Position numbers and translations under genes: made by a program. Positions 1 to 9,353 of a DNA stretch of 64,000 nucleotides are shown piece after piece (position 1 is the stretch's first letter; each line of letters begins with the position of its first letter). The DNA comes from Pleurocapsa minor HA4230-MV1. Its GTDB lineage: Bacteria > Cyanobacteriota > Cyanobacteriia > Cyanobacteriales > Xenococcaceae. The notes below the pieces were generated by a model, which worked only from the letters and a program-made list of their open reading frames with translations, was not told the DNA's origin and searched no databases. The stretch is taken from the NCBI GenBank assembly GCA_019359095.1, contig JAHHHZ010000027.1:1-64000 (forward strand). Reading direction: 5' to 3'.

Positions 1-127
1 CGCCGTAAGGGGAAAGCTGTTATAGGTAGTTCCGTAACTAATAGTACCCTAAAGGAAGTTCTGACTGCCTTGCGAGGTTCTCAGAAGCCAGCGTTGTATG
101 CGTAGCATCAACGTCTGGAGAAGTCAC
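1..127 (+). pseudogene. 3' end of a TnpB (IS605/IS1341-type) transposon: C-terminal tail plus right end
   Basis: The window opens inside a reading frame that stops at 103-105, giving a 34-residue C-terminal tail ending in QKPALYA. The tail alone is not diagnostic. The DNA after it is: a small hairpin (ATGC-GTA-GCAT, 98-108) followed by GTCTGGAGAAGTCAC (113-127). This matches the right end of the TnpB element at 15.7 kb, where the hairpin is ATTGC-GTA-GCAAT followed by GTCGGGAGGATGTCA. I infer a TnpB gene with its guide-RNA scaffold/right end lying upstream of secA. Whether the gene is intact cannot be seen because it begins outside the window. Confidence 0.6.
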
Positions 128-368
128 TATTTACAGGGTTTTGGGGACAACTTTCCTGGGAGCTAAATTTTATTGCTCACTTCTTACGAAGTTTGCGACG
201 CAACTTCGCGCTGCTCACTGTTCATGGGTAGATATCCCTAAAGTCGTTGGCAAGAGGCAAATGGTAGAATTATTACGAGTTATTAAATATTGCGATCTAA
301 CTAGGCAATCAAAGATTAGAAAGCAAATATAAATCAATTAGGAATACGGATCATACATAAAAATTACT

Positions 369-3218
369 ATGCTGAAAAGACTGTTGGGCGACCCCAATGC
401 ACGTAAATTAAAGAAATTTCAGCCTTTGGTGGCAGAAATCAATCTGATTGAAGAAGACATCAAAAATCTAGCTGACGAAGATTTAAAAGCCAAAACGAAC
501 GAATTTCGTGAACAGTTGGCGAAGGGGAAAAACGACGATGAAATCAAAGAAATTCTTGATGATATTTTGCCCGAAGCTTTTGCCGTAGTTAGAGAAGCAG
601 CAATTCGTGTTTTAGGAATGCGTCACTATGACGTGCAGTTGCTTGGAGGCATAGTATTACACAAAGGTCAGATTGCCGAGATGAAAACTGGGGAAGGTAA
701 AACCCTTGTATGTACCTTACCCGCTTATCTCAATGGTTTGACAGGTAAAGGAGTTCATGTCGTTACAGTTAACGATTATCTTGCTCGTAGGGATGCGGAA
801 TGGATGGGGCAGGTTCACCGTTTCTTAGGCTTATCTGTTGGTTTGATTCAGTCGGGAATGAGTCCTCCTGAAAGAAGAAAAAACTACGCTTGTGATATTA
901 CCTACACTACTAACAGTGAGTTAGGCTTTGATTATCTGCGGGATAACATGGCTGTTTCCATGGAAGAAGTGGTACAGCGTCCTTTTAATTACTGTGTCAT
1001 TGATGAGGTTGATTCGGTACTAATTGATGAAGCCAGAACTCCTCTAATTATTTCGGGACAGGTTGAACGCCCCACAGAAAAGTATCTTCAGGCATCTCAA
1101 ATAGCAGCCCAGCTAGTTAAACAGCAAGAAAATTACGATGAGGAATTAAATGGTAGTGAGGGCGTTGGTGATTACGAAGTAGATGAGAAAGCTCGTAATG
1201 TTTTGATGACCGACGAAGGTTTTGCCCGTGCGGAAGAAATCCTTGGGGTCAGTGACCTATACGACCCTGAAAATCCTTGGGCGCACTATATTTCTAATGC
1301 GGTTAAAGCTAAAGAACTCTTTACTAAAGACGTTAATTACATGGTGCGTAACGACGAGATTGTGATCGTCGATGAGTTTACAGGACGGGTATTAGCAGGC
1401 AGACGCTGGAGTGATGGTTTACATCAAGCTATTGAAGCCAAAGAAGGTGTGCCAATTCAGAAAGAAACTCAAACTCTGGCTAGTATTACTTATCAAAACT
1501 TTTTCTTGCTCTATCCTACATTGGCAGGGATGACTGGTACAGCTAAAACTGAAGAAACTGAGTTTGAAAAAGTGTACAAGCTTCAGGTAACAATTATCCC
1601 GACCAACTTGCCTTCTAAACGTGCCGATTTAGCTGATGTTGTGTTTAAACAAGAAATTGGTAAATGGCAGGCGGTAGCAGAAGATTCTGCCAATATGCAT
1701 GAGAAGGGACGACCTGTATTAGTAGGTACTACCAGCGTTGAGAAATCCGAGTTGATTTCTAAGTTATTGCAAGAAAAAGGCATTGAACATAATTTGCTCA
1801 ACGCAAAACCAGAAAACGTCGAGCGGGAATCAGAAATTGTGGCCCAAGCAGGTCGTAAAACGGCTGTAACTATTGCCACTAACATGGCTGGGCGTGGTAC
1901 TGATATTATTTTGGGTGGTAATGCCGATTATATGGCAAGGCTCAAAGTTAGAGAATATTTGATGCCTAAAATAGTTGCTCCTGAAGATGACAATTTCATG
2001 GCGGGAGTGCCAGGTGTCGATTTAGGTAAAAATTCGCCTAAAGGTTTTGGCAACGGTAGCAGTAACGGTAAAAAAGTTAAAACTTGGAAAGCCTCACCCC
2101 AAATCTTCCCGACTGAACTATCAACAGAAACTCAGAATTTTCTTAAGGAAACGGTAAAATTTGCCGTTCAACAATATGGAGAACAAAGCTTATCTGAACT
2201 AGATGCCGAGGAAAAAATTGCGATCGCTTCAGAAAATGCTCCTGTAGAAGATCCTGTCCTACTGAAGCTCAGAGAAGCTTACAAGATGGTGCTTGAAGAG
2301 TATGAAGTGTTTACCAAGGCAGAACATAATGAGGTGGTTGCCAACGGTGGACTACATGTAATTGGGACTGAGCGTCATGAATCTCGTCGAGTAGATAACC
2401 AGTTGCGAGGTCGTGCGGGTAGACAGGGTGACCCTGGTTCAACTAGATTTTTCCTCAGTTTACAGGATAACCTGTTGCGGATCTTTGGTGGCGATCGCGT
2501 GGAAAAACTGATGAATATGATGCGGGTGGAAGACGATATGCCCATTGAATCTAAAATGCTCACCAACTCCCTCGAAGGAGCGCAAAAAAAAGTCGAGACT
2601 TTCTATTACGATACTCGTAAACAAGTGTTTGAGTATGACGAGGTGATGAACAACCAGCGTCGTGCTATTTATGCTGAACGTCGTCGGGTATTGGAAGGAT
2701 TAGACCTCAAAGAACAGGTAATTCAGTATGCTGAAAAAACGATGAGTGAAATTGTCGATGCCTATATTAATCCTGAGCTACCCCCTGAAGAGTGGAAGCT
2801 AGACAAAATGGTTGATAAAGCCAAAGAGTTTATCTATCTGCTAGAAGATGTAGCACCTGAACATTTAGAAGACATGACTGTTAATGAGATCAAAAACTTT
2901 TTATGTGAAGAAGTTCGCAAGGCTTATGACATCAAAGAACATCAAATTGACAGTATGCAGCCTGGGTTAATGCGCCAAGCGGAACGATTCTTTATTTTGC
3001 AACAGATTGATACCCTCTGGCGAGAACACCTACAGGCTATGGATGCCCTACGAGATTCAATCGGACTGAGGGGTTATGGGCAAAAAGACCCCTTAATTGA
3101 ATATAAACAAGAAGGATATGAAATGTTTTTGGAAATGATGATTGATATCCGTCGCAATGTTGTTTATTCTCTGTTCCAGTTTAAGCCACAACCTCAGCCA
3201 CAACCCCAGGCAGTATAA
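369..3218 (+). CDS. secA: Preprotein translocase ATPase SecA
   Basis: SecA drives secretory preproteins through SecYEG, in cyanobacteria at both plasma and thylakoid membranes. The 949-residue protein begins [17 protein letters not shown], a typical cyanobacterial/plastid start. It has Walker A MKTGEGKT (105-112), the DEAD-like [16 protein letters not shown] segment, the second-motor motif MAGRGTDI and [13 protein letters not shown]. The C-terminus is a proline/glutamine repeat (PQPQPQPQ) and lacks the cysteine-rich zinc/SecB tail of proteobacteria, as expected for this group. A strong hairpin terminator follows, so it is probably monocistronic. Confidence 0.98.
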   Translation: MLKRLLGDPNARKLKKFQPLVAEINLIEEDIKNLADEDLKAKTNEFREQLAKGKNDDEIKEILDDILPEAFAVVREAAIRVLGMRHYDVQLLGGIVLHKGQIAEMKTGEGKTLVCTLPAYLNGLTGKGVHVVTVNDYLARRDAEWMGQVHRFLGLSVGLIQSGMSPPERRKNYACDITYTTNSELGFDYLRDNMAVSMEEVVQRPFNYCVIDEVDSVLIDEARTPLIISGQVERPTEKYLQASQIAAQLVKQQENYDEELNGSEGVGDYEVDEKARNVLMTDEGFARAEEILGVSDLYDPENPWAHYISNAVKAKELFTKDVNYMVRNDEIVIVDEFTGRVLAGRRWSDGLHQAIEAKEGVPIQKETQTLASITYQNFFLLYPTLAGMTGTAKTEETEFEKVYKLQVTIIPTNLPSKRADLADVVFKQEIGKWQAVAEDSANMHEKGRPVLVGTTSVEKSELISKLLQEKGIEHNLLNAKPENVERESEIVAQAGRKTAVTIATNMAGRGTDIILGGNADYMARLKVREYLMPKIVAPEDDNFMAGVPGVDLGKNSPKGFGNGSSNGKKVKTWKASPQIFPTELSTETQNFLKETVKFAVQQYGEQSLSELDAEEKIAIASENAPVEDPVLLKLREAYKMVLEEYEVFTKAEHNEVVANGGLHVIGTERHESRRVDNQLRGRAGRQGDPGSTRFFLSLQDNLLRIFGGDRVEKLMNMMRVEDDMPIESKMLTNSLEGAQKKVETFYYDTRKQVFEYDEVMNNQRRAIYAERRRVLEGLDLKEQVIQYAEKTMSEIVDAYINPELPPEEWKLDKMVDKAKEFIYLLEDVAPEHLEDMTVNEIKNFLCEEVRKAYDIKEHQIDSMQPGLMRQAERFFILQQIDTLWREHLQAMDALRDSIGLRGYGQKDPLIEYKQEGYEMFLEMMIDIRRNVVYSLFQFKPQPQPQPQAV

Positions 3219-3250
3219 ATAAAACACTGTCTCTTTTCTTATATTTCTTT

Positions 3251-3280
3251 AAAGCCAGTAATCAGTGCTGGCTTTTTTTT
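3251..3280 (+). terminator. Rho-independent terminator of secA
   Basis: An 8-bp perfect stem (AAAGCCAG / CTGGCTTT) with a 9-nt loop runs into eight T residues, starting 33 bases after the secA stop codon. Confidence 0.9.
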
Positions 3281-3298
3281 AAGTATGTAATTTTATTC

Positions 3299-3420
3299 AT
3301 ATAGCCATACGTAAAAACGTTAGGACATTTTTGAAATACTACTTCCTATTTCCTATTTCCTATTTCCTACTTACGAGCCGATTAATATTAATGTCCTAAT
3401 TTAACTTTGTACGGCTATAT
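3299..3420. mobile_element. MITE-like inverted-repeat element carrying a heptamer array
   Basis: The ends are long imperfect inverted repeats. The left arm starts ATATAGCCATACG and continues to TTAGGACATT. The right arm, read on the other strand, starts ATATAGCCGTACA and also reaches TTAGGACATT, about 30 bp matching with several mismatches. The centre holds four heptamers TTCCTAT/TTCCTAC (3343-3370). No coding capacity. The size, the absence of a gene and the terminal repeats suggest a non-autonomous element or a transcribed hairpin. Confidence 0.55.
3343..3370. repeat. STRR heptamer array, TTCCTAT x4
   Basis: Four contiguous units TTCCTAT, TTCCTAT, TTCCTAT, TTCCTAC. The leading flank TTTGAAATACTACTTCCTA also occurs, on the opposite strand, at the 38.4-kb array, so the two loci share more than the heptamer. 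Confidence 0.85.
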
Positions 3421-3561
3421 CTAACAGCGATCGCTTTTCGTCGAGATGAGATAATTTTCTTTTGTCTAAAGCATCTTATATTAGCGATAAAGATTTATAT
3501 TAATCTTGAGTGTCTATACTCCTTCAACGGTTTTATTCTTCCTATATTTGTTGCTTAATCT

Positions 3562-5808
3562 ATGTCTCATCCTCTCTACGTAGCTTTTGTCTGGCATCAA
3601 CATCAACCTTTATATAAATCGAGAGAAGCAGACTCGGATGCTTGGGGACAGTATCGTTTACCTTGGGTCAGATTACACGGGACTAAGGATTATCTAGACT
3701 TGGTGTTGATGTTGGAGCGTTATCCTAAGCTGCATCAGACGGTAAACCTAGTGCCATCTTTGATGTTGCAACTGGAAGATTATGCCGAAGGAGAAGCGAT
3801 CGATCCTTACTTGGCATTGGCTCTAACTCCCGAAGCGCAATTAAAGATTAAAGATAAGCAATATATTATCAAGCATTTCTTTGATGGTTATTTTCATACT
3901 TTAGTTGAACCCCATCCTCGTTATGCTCAACTGTATTATCAGAGACAAGATAAAGGTGCTGCTTGGTGTTTAGAAAATTGGACAGAACAAGACTATAGCG
4001 ATTTGTTAGCTTGGCATAATTTAGCCTGGATCGATCCTTTGTTTTGGGATGATGCTGAGATTGCTGGCTGGCTCAAACAGGGTAAAGATTTCACCTTAAG
4101 CGATCGCCAAAGAATTTATTCTAAACAACGCTCAATTATCAAGCGGATTATTCCCCAACACAAACAGATGCAGAATCGCGGGCAGTTGGAGATTATGACC
4201 TCCCCCTACACTCACCCAATCTTGCCCTTATTAGCGGATACGAATGCGGGAAGAGTGGCAGTACCCAATCTGTCTTTACCTCAAACTCGTTTTCAGCGGA
4301 CAGAAGATATCCCCCGTCATTTAAGTATTGCCTGGGAAATGTACCTCGATCGCTTTGAACAAAAACCTTTTGGTTTATGGCCTTCGGAACAGTCTGTCAG
4401 CCCCGCAATTTTGCCCTATATCAGCCAGCAGGGTTTTAAATGGATTTGTTCTGATGAAGCAGTATTAGGTCATAGTATTCAGCGTTTTTTCCATCGTGAC
4501 GAAGCGGGTAACGTCTTTGAACCTGAGTTACTTTATCGCCCCTATCGTCTAGAAACAGAACACGGAGATTTGGCGATCGTCTTCCGCGATCACCGACTAT
4601 CAGATTTAATTGGCTTTACCTATAGTGGGATGAATCCCCGCCACGCTGCTGCGGATCTGATCGGACATTTAGAAGCGATTGCCCGTTCGTTAAAATCTCA
4701 TCAAGCTAATCCCGACACAGCACTACAAAAACCTTGGCTAGTAACTATTGCCCTGGATGGCGAAAACTGTTGGGAATATTATCCCCGTGACGGGATTCCG
4801 TTTTTAGAGGCTTTATACGAAAGATTGAGCCGTGATGAAGATATCAAGCTGGTAACGGTCAAAGAATTTATTCAACAGTTTCCCCCGACGGAAACTATAC
4901 CATCCCAACAGCTACACAGTGGGTCATGGGTTGACGGCAGCTTTACAACTTGGATCGGCGATCCTGTCAAAAACCGTGCTTGGGATCTTTTGACCGCAGC
5001 CAGAGAAACCTTAGCTAGACACCCAGAAGCGACAGAAGAAGCTAATCCTGAAGTTTGGGAGGCTCTATATGCTGCCGAGGGTTCAGACTGGTTTTGGTGG
5101 TTTGGCGAGGGACATTCTTCTAATCAAGATGAAATGTTTGACCAGCTATTCCGCGAACATATTGCTGCTATTTATCATGCCCTTAATGAACCTGTCCCCA
5201 AAGAAGTTTATCAGCCTGTAGACAAACATGAAATAAAAGGCGATCGCCCTCCCCAAAGCTTTATTCATCCTGTTATTAACGGTCTTGCTGATGAACAATA
5301 CTGGGATCGTGCAGGTAGAATCGAAGTTGGTGGCGCGAGGGGAACAATGCACCGTAGCAGTGCTATCCAACGGCTATATTATGGCTTGGATCACCGCAAT
5401 TTTTATCTCCGTCTGGATTTTAAAGCAGGAGTCAAGCCAGGAAAAGATATTCCAGGAGAGTTACATCTACTTTGGTACTATCCAGGAGTGACAAATCATA
5501 ATAGTCCTGCGCCGATCTCACTTTTACCCGATGAACCACCGCTAAACTATCATTTCCATCATCATCTAGGCATTAACTTAGTTACCGAATCTGTTTGGCT
5601 ACAAGAATCCCACAGTCATGGTCAATGGCATATTCGTGCCTGTCGTGCTGAAGTAGCTTTCGACCAATGTTTAGAAATTGCGGTTCCTTGGGCTGATTTA
5701 CACATAGAACCAGATTATCCGTTAGAAATACTGGCAATATTTGCCGATCATGGCGAATTTCATAGTTTCGTTCCAGAAAACAAATTTATTCGACTACAAG
5801 CACCTTGA
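3562..5808 (+). CDS. Glycoside hydrolase family 57 protein
   Basis: Predicted alpha-glucan-active enzyme (GH57: amylase/4-alpha-glucanotransferase/branching type), probably acting on glycogen or maltodextrins. The 748-residue protein starts with the GH57 motif HQHQP (12-16). The likely nucleophile is Glu276 in GLWPSEQSVS, and the motif ALDGENCWEYY supplies Asp399/Glu401 near the acid/base position. The C-terminal about 180 residues look like a DOMON/carbohydrate-binding beta domain (GGARGTMHRSS, RNFYLRLDF). Exact substrate cannot be read from sequence. It lies upstream of pfkA, consistent with sugar mobilisation, but 108 bp separate them. Confidence 0.9.
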   Translation: MSHPLYVAFVWHQHQPLYKSREADSDAWGQYRLPWVRLHGTKDYLDLVLMLERYPKLHQTVNLVPSLMLQLEDYAEGEAIDPYLALALTPEAQLKIKDKQYIIKHFFDGYFHTLVEPHPRYAQLYYQRQDKGAAWCLENWTEQDYSDLLAWHNLAWIDPLFWDDAEIAGWLKQGKDFTLSDRQRIYSKQRSIIKRIIPQHKQMQNRGQLEIMTSPYTHPILPLLADTNAGRVAVPNLSLPQTRFQRTEDIPRHLSIAWEMYLDRFEQKPFGLWPSEQSVSPAILPYISQQGFKWICSDEAVLGHSIQRFFHRDEAGNVFEPELLYRPYRLETEHGDLAIVFRDHRLSDLIGFTYSGMNPRHAAADLIGHLEAIARSLKSHQANPDTALQKPWLVTIALDGENCWEYYPRDGIPFLEALYERLSRDEDIKLVTVKEFIQQFPPTETIPSQQLHSGSWVDGSFTTWIGDPVKNRAWDLLTAARETLARHPEATEEANPEVWEALYAAEGSDWFWWFGEGHSSNQDEMFDQLFREHIAAIYHALNEPVPKEVYQPVDKHEIKGDRPPQSFIHPVINGLADEQYWDRAGRIEVGGARGTMHRSSAIQRLYYGLDHRNFYLRLDFKAGVKPGKDIPGELHLLWYYPGVTNHNSPAPISLLPDEPPLNYHFHHHLGINLVTESVWLQESHSHGQWHIRACRAEVAFDQCLEIAVPWADLHIEPDYPLEILAIFADHGEFHSFVPENKFIRLQAP

Positions 5809-5916
5809 TTCAATGAGCAATGACTATTTGGTTTGTGGAATTTTGTTTAATTTTCTAGCCTTTATTACCATTGAACGAAAAAATTAGAGGGTAAATAGAT
5901 ATAAGTCTAAAATTAA

Positions 5917-6996
5917 ATGCCAGAGAGAAAAAGGATTGGTATTTTAACCAGTGGCGGTGACTGTGCGGGATTAAATGCAGTGATTCGGGCGGTAACTCAT
6001 TGTGCTGTCGATGTTTACGGTTGGGAAGTATTAGGAATTTGTAAGGCGACTCATGGCTTGATGACTCGTCCTCCTGAAGCAATTCCTTTAGATATTACCC
6101 AGGTCGATCGCCTCTTAACTATGGGGGGAACGATTCTCGGCACTACCAATAAAGGAGATCCCTTTGCTTTTCCCATGTCTGATGGTGAATTACGCGATCG
6201 CTCAAACGAAATTATTGAAGGATACCAACAACTAGACTTAGATGCTCTAATTGGGATTGGCGGAGACGGTAGTTTAGCTATTCTCAGGAAACTGGCACAG
6301 CAGGGAGGAATCAACCTGGTGGGTATTCCTAAAACCATTGATAATGACGTGGGTATTACCGAACGCTCAATTGGTTTTGATACAGCGGTGAATATTGCCA
6401 CAGAAGCGATCGATCGCCTACATTTTACTGCTGCTAGTCATAGTCGAGTGATGATCCTCGAAGTTATGGGTCGAGATGCAGGACATATCGCCCTCAATGC
6501 AGGCATTGCAGGAGGAGCAAACATGATTATGATTCCTGAAATTCCCTATAAAATCGAAAACATCTGTGACCATATTAAAAAAAGACAGGCTAGAGGACAG
6601 GATTATTCGATCGCCGTTGTCTCCGAAGCTGTCTGTACTGAAGCAGGAGAGGTGCTAGAGCAAGGTCATTTTGCCGATTGTCGTCTTGGGGGGATTGGGC
6701 AATATTTAGCCGAGCAAATTACCCATAAAAGCGGTGCCGAGACGAGAGTGACTGTGTTGGGTCATACTCAACGAGGAGGAATATCTTCGCCTTTGGATCG
6801 CATTTTAGCATCGGCGTTTGGTGTAGCAGCAGTAGAGTTAATTGCCCAAGAAAAATACGATCGCATGGTTGCTTGGCAGGATCGACAAGTAACGAGTATT
6901 CCTATTGTGGAGGCGATTAAGAATTACCGCGCTGTAGATCCTCAAGATACGTTAGTGAAAACTGCTAGAGGTTTGGGCATTTGCTTGGGAGATTAA
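5917..6996 (+). CDS. pfkA: 6-phosphofructokinase
   Basis: Phosphorylates fructose-6-phosphate to the 1,6-bisphosphate in glycolysis. The 359-residue protein has the nucleotide-loop start TSGGDCAGLNAVIR, GGDGS (115-119), PKTIDND (138-144) with the catalytic aspartate, and GHTQRGG. The Gly at 118 is the ATP-type residue, while Lys139 replaces the Gly of classical ATP enzymes and is usual in PPi-type and group III enzymes. The donor is therefore probably ATP but the signature is mixed. The start ATG is not preceded by a clear Shine-Dalgarno. Confidence 0.95.
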   Translation: MPERKRIGILTSGGDCAGLNAVIRAVTHCAVDVYGWEVLGICKATHGLMTRPPEAIPLDITQVDRLLTMGGTILGTTNKGDPFAFPMSDGELRDRSNEIIEGYQQLDLDALIGIGGDGSLAILRKLAQQGGINLVGIPKTIDNDVGITERSIGFDTAVNIATEAIDRLHFTAASHSRVMILEVMGRDAGHIALNAGIAGGANMIMIPEIPYKIENICDHIKKRQARGQDYSIAVVSEAVCTEAGEVLEQGHFADCRLGGIGQYLAEQITHKSGAETRVTVLGHTQRGGISSPLDRILASAFGVAAVELIAQEKYDRMVAWQDRQVTSIPIVEAIKNYRAVDPQDTLVKTARGLGICLGD

Positions 6997-7039
6997 CTAG
7001 ACCAAGATTTTTTCTCTAAAACTGCAATAGTAAGATTTA

Positions 7040-7075
7040 AAGCGATCGCCGAGGTAGATAGCTTCGCGATCGCTT
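7040..7075 (+). terminator. HIP1-armed hairpin downstream of pfkA
   Basis: Perfect 10-bp inverted repeat AAGCGATCGC (7040-7049) / GCGATCGCTT (7066-7075) with a 16-nt loop, 43 bp after the pfkA stop. There is only a weak T tract afterwards (TGTTTG), so it may stabilise the transcript end rather than terminate strongly. Confidence 0.4.
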
Positions 7076-7214
7076 GTTTGCAACTTATCTTGATGTATTT
7101 CTGCATATAAGGCGATCGCATTTCGAGAATTTTAGGTAACAAGCTATTAACTATAGATTCATCAAAGCTCTTTATAATTGAAAATATGATTTTTATTTTT
7201 ATATTGAGTAACTA

Positions 7215-7436
7215 ATGAAGTCCCTACAAGATTATACGGTCGTTATTCGTCCCGACGATAATAATACTTTTGTGGCATACGTTCCTGCAATTGAAGGATG
7301 TCATGCTTGGGGGGAAACTTCCGCAGCAGCAAGAGCAGAATTAGATAATGTTTTCGCCATGATCCAAGAAGAATATCAAGAAATAGGGCGTTCTCTTCCT
7401 CAAGACTTTGAATTAGTAGTTAATAATGCCAGCTAA
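7215..7436 (+). CDS. hicB: HicB-family antitoxin
   Basis: Small 73-residue protein with the HicB partial RNase-H-like fold: YTVVIRPDDNNTFVAYVPAIEGCHAWGET, then a helix with ARAELDNVFAMIQEEY. HicB normally neutralises the mRNA interferase HicA and may bind its own promoter. No C-terminal DNA-binding domain is visible, so it is a short form. Its 3' end overlaps the start codon of the neighbouring hicA by 11 bp, the usual translationally coupled arrangement, but that hicA is broken. This copy could be an orphan antitoxin. Confidence 0.8.
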   Translation: MKSLQDYTVVIRPDDNNTFVAYVPAIEGCHAWGETSAAARAELDNVFAMIQEEYQEIGRSLPQDFELVVNNAS

Positions 7437-7681
7437 AGCTAAAGAAATAGAGCGAGTTGCCAAAAAACTTGGTTTTAAAAAAGTGGCGAGACCCCGCGTC
7501 GCCGAAAGGCGCAAGGGAATGCTCGCCAAGACAGAAAGGCAGTCATGCACGTTGGAAACATCCTGATGGGAGAGCAACTACTATTCCTATTCATGGTAAA
7601 GCTGAAATTGGTAGCTGGTTATTTCAAGAAATTTTAAAGCAAATAGGAATTACGGAAGAAGAATTTAATCGACTTCGATAA
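7426..7681 (+). pseudogene. hicA: hicA toxin gene, frameshifted by a 43-bp palindromic insertion
   Basis: Reading from ATG 7426 gives MPAKAKEIERVAKKLGFKKV, a HicA N-terminus. The second half, RQKGSHARWKHPDGR then TIPIHGKAEI, continues in another frame to the stop at 7681. Between them sit 43 bases (7486-7528) framed by GGCGAG / CTCGCC and containing CGCC-GAAA-GGCG. Removing them restores a continuous 70-residue HicA, including the GSH catalytic histidine and the HPDGR/TIPIHG strands. With the insertion, translation from the native start ends after about 45 residues. The toxin is therefore very likely dead unless frameshifting rescues it. Confidence 0.85.
7485..7528. repeat. Small GC-rich palindromic insertion in hicA
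   Basis: Outer arms GGCGAG (7485-7490) and CTCGCC (7522-7527), inner hairpin CGCC (7500-7503) GAAA GGCG (7508-7511) with a GNRA-type tetraloop. Far more GC-rich than its surroundings. Looks like a small dispersed palindromic element of the REP/SDR kind known in cyanobacteria; no second copy was noticed in this window. Confidence 0.65.
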
Positions 7682-7707
7682 TTAAGTAAAGCGATCGCCT
7701 TGATTTT

Positions 7708-8367
7708 TTATTTTATCTGTTGAATAAATTTTTGATGTTCGATTGTATTTAAACCTTGCTGTACTATTTTCAAAACTTCAGCCAGCTCATAATTTAATAA
7801 AGAATCAATCCCTAGCCATAAGCCAGGGAAAACTTCGCTTTTGAGCGTGTTTTTTTCGTCTGGTTTTAACTTAATGTACTCCCCGTCACTAAGACAAAAC
7901 CAATCAAAAATGCGATCGCTGACTTGCCAAACTAAATATTCCTGTACCCCATTGCGACGGTATACCTGTAGCTTTTCCTGTAGATCGTAAGATGCCGTAC
8001 TAGCAGCAATTTCCACAATTAATTCTGGCGCACCTCGAATGTAATCATCAACGTCTATTTGCGATTGTCCTCTTTCGATTCGTAGTAAAGCGTCAGGTTG
8101 GGGTTCGTTGTCTGCATCCAATCTCACGGTAGTATTATCGGCAAATTGTGTTCCTGGAGTGGCTGCACAATAAACTCCTAACCAAGTCATAATGTGTGCG
8201 TGAGGTTGTCCGTGAATGATTCTGACGGGAGATGCCATGTATACTCTTCCTTCAATTAACTCGGCTTTTTTAAGCTCTGGCATTGCTTGATAGCGTCGCT
8301 CAAATTCTATCCGAGAAAGGCGATCGCCATTTTCTAAAGGAAGTATTTTAGATTGATTAGTAACCAT
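7708..8367 (-). CDS. Uma2 family (DUF820) putative endonuclease
   Basis: A 219-residue member of the Uma2/DUF820 family, very abundant in cyanobacteria, with a PD-(D/E)XK nuclease-like core. Visible family features are SRIEFERRYQAMPE, the IELIEG-like KKAELIEGRVYMASP, then EPQPDALLRI, PELIVEIAAS and the alternating VYRRNGVQEYLVWQV. The aspartate in QPDALL, the glutamate in IVEIAAS and the following region form the presumed metal site. Function is not established for the family; many copies appear to be mobile or redundant. It has its own upstream gap and no obvious operon partner. Confidence 0.8.
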   Translation of the reverse strand: MVTNQSKILPLENGDRLSRIEFERRYQAMPELKKAELIEGRVYMASPVRIIHGQPHAHIMTWLGVYCAATPGTQFADNTTVRLDADNEPQPDALLRIERGQSQIDVDDYIRGAPELIVEIAASTASYDLQEKLQVYRRNGVQEYLVWQVSDRIFDWFCLSDGEYIKLKPDEKNTLKSEVFPGLWLGIDSLLNYELAEVLKIVQQGLNTIEHQKFIQQIK

Positions 8368-8456
8368 GACTATTACAAAGCATCTATTAGGTTTATTATA
8401 TTCAAGCAGATAGTCTATGTTCTGCGTATTTGACCAATAGAATTAAAATAGAAATA

Positions 8457-9086
8457 CTATGATGTGGAGGAAATAGTCTGACGCTTAAACATTTCCTTCA
8501 GTACTAAAGCTGGATCTACATAGCCGCCATTGTGCTTGAGTACCCAGTGTAAATGAGGGCCTGTGGTGCGTCCACTCATTCCAATACGACCAATTCTTGC
8601 ACCTGCGGGAATTGTTTGACCCAAAGCGAGCCGAAGTCCCCCTTCGCGATCGAGAAGAAACCTGCTATTGCTAGAGTCTTCTACATAGCCTTCCATATGA
8701 CAATAAACATGTTGCCATTCTCCAGATTGAATTGTGATTGATGTGCCACAGGCGGTATTGTCTGATAAGCTCGTGATTTTTCCACCCCACCAGCTCCGAA
8801 TATAGCTACCGCGAGGAGCTGCTAAATCCAATCCATTGTGGAATTGACGCTCTCCAGTTACGGGGGAGATGCGATAGCCAAATGGGGAAGTATAAGATTG
8901 GAAGTTTTCTACAGGAAAAGAGCCACTTGCCCAAGCTGCGGAAACATTTTGAGAGATTAATGAATCTTTAGGTGATGCTTCTAATGGGATGTGTCCCCAG
9001 CCATTAAGTTTTAAGCTTATTAGACAAGTAGCTACAATGATAGTTAGCCAGCGAATATATCGAATTCTAAATAATTTATCGGTCAT
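8457..9086 (-). CDS. M23 (LytM-type) peptidase, envelope-associated
   Basis: 209 residues. An N-terminal hydrophobic segment (about 11-27) serves as signal/anchor, followed by a peptidoglycan endopeptidase-like M23 domain. Zinc ligands are readable: FHNGLDLAAP (His and Asp) and GPHLHWVLKH (HxH). The core repeats YRISPVTGERQFHNGLD and GRIGMSGRTTGPHLHW are classical for the family. It likely cleaves or binds peptidoglycan cross-links in the periplasm. Metal residues are all present, so it should be active rather than a degenerate EnvC/NlpD-type activator. Confidence 0.88.
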   Translation of the reverse strand: MTDKLFRIRYIRWLTIIVATCLISLKLNGWGHIPLEASPKDSLISQNVSAAWASGSFPVENFQSYTSPFGYRISPVTGERQFHNGLDLAAPRGSYIRSWWGGKITSLSDNTACGTSITIQSGEWQHVYCHMEGYVEDSSNSRFLLDREGGLRLALGQTIPAGARIGRIGMSGRTTGPHLHWVLKHNGGYVDPALVLKEMFKRQTISSTS

Positions 9087-9353
9087 GAATAGTGGCTCAA
9101 TTTAATAATAATTTACGCTTAACAGGACTTATTTAAGTCTAATTAGTCCTGTAGAGGGGATTTCAATATAAAATGTTTCTCAGGTTACAGTTAAGCAAAA
9201 AATAAATAATTTTTGAGTAATAACCAATAAATAAACTAATTAGATCAAAGATATTTTAATGAATACGAAATATTCCTACTAAAATATACTGTTAAATTAT
9301 CTAAGGAGCAAGATAAAGGTAAGCGTTTATACGAAAAAATATCATAGCTTTTA

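Noticed and set aside
141-332. A 63-codon frame between the TnpB remnant and secA
   Set aside because: No homology, no ribosome site, and it overlaps a hairpin-forming stretch (GAAGTTTGCGACGCAACTTC). More likely spacer DNA.
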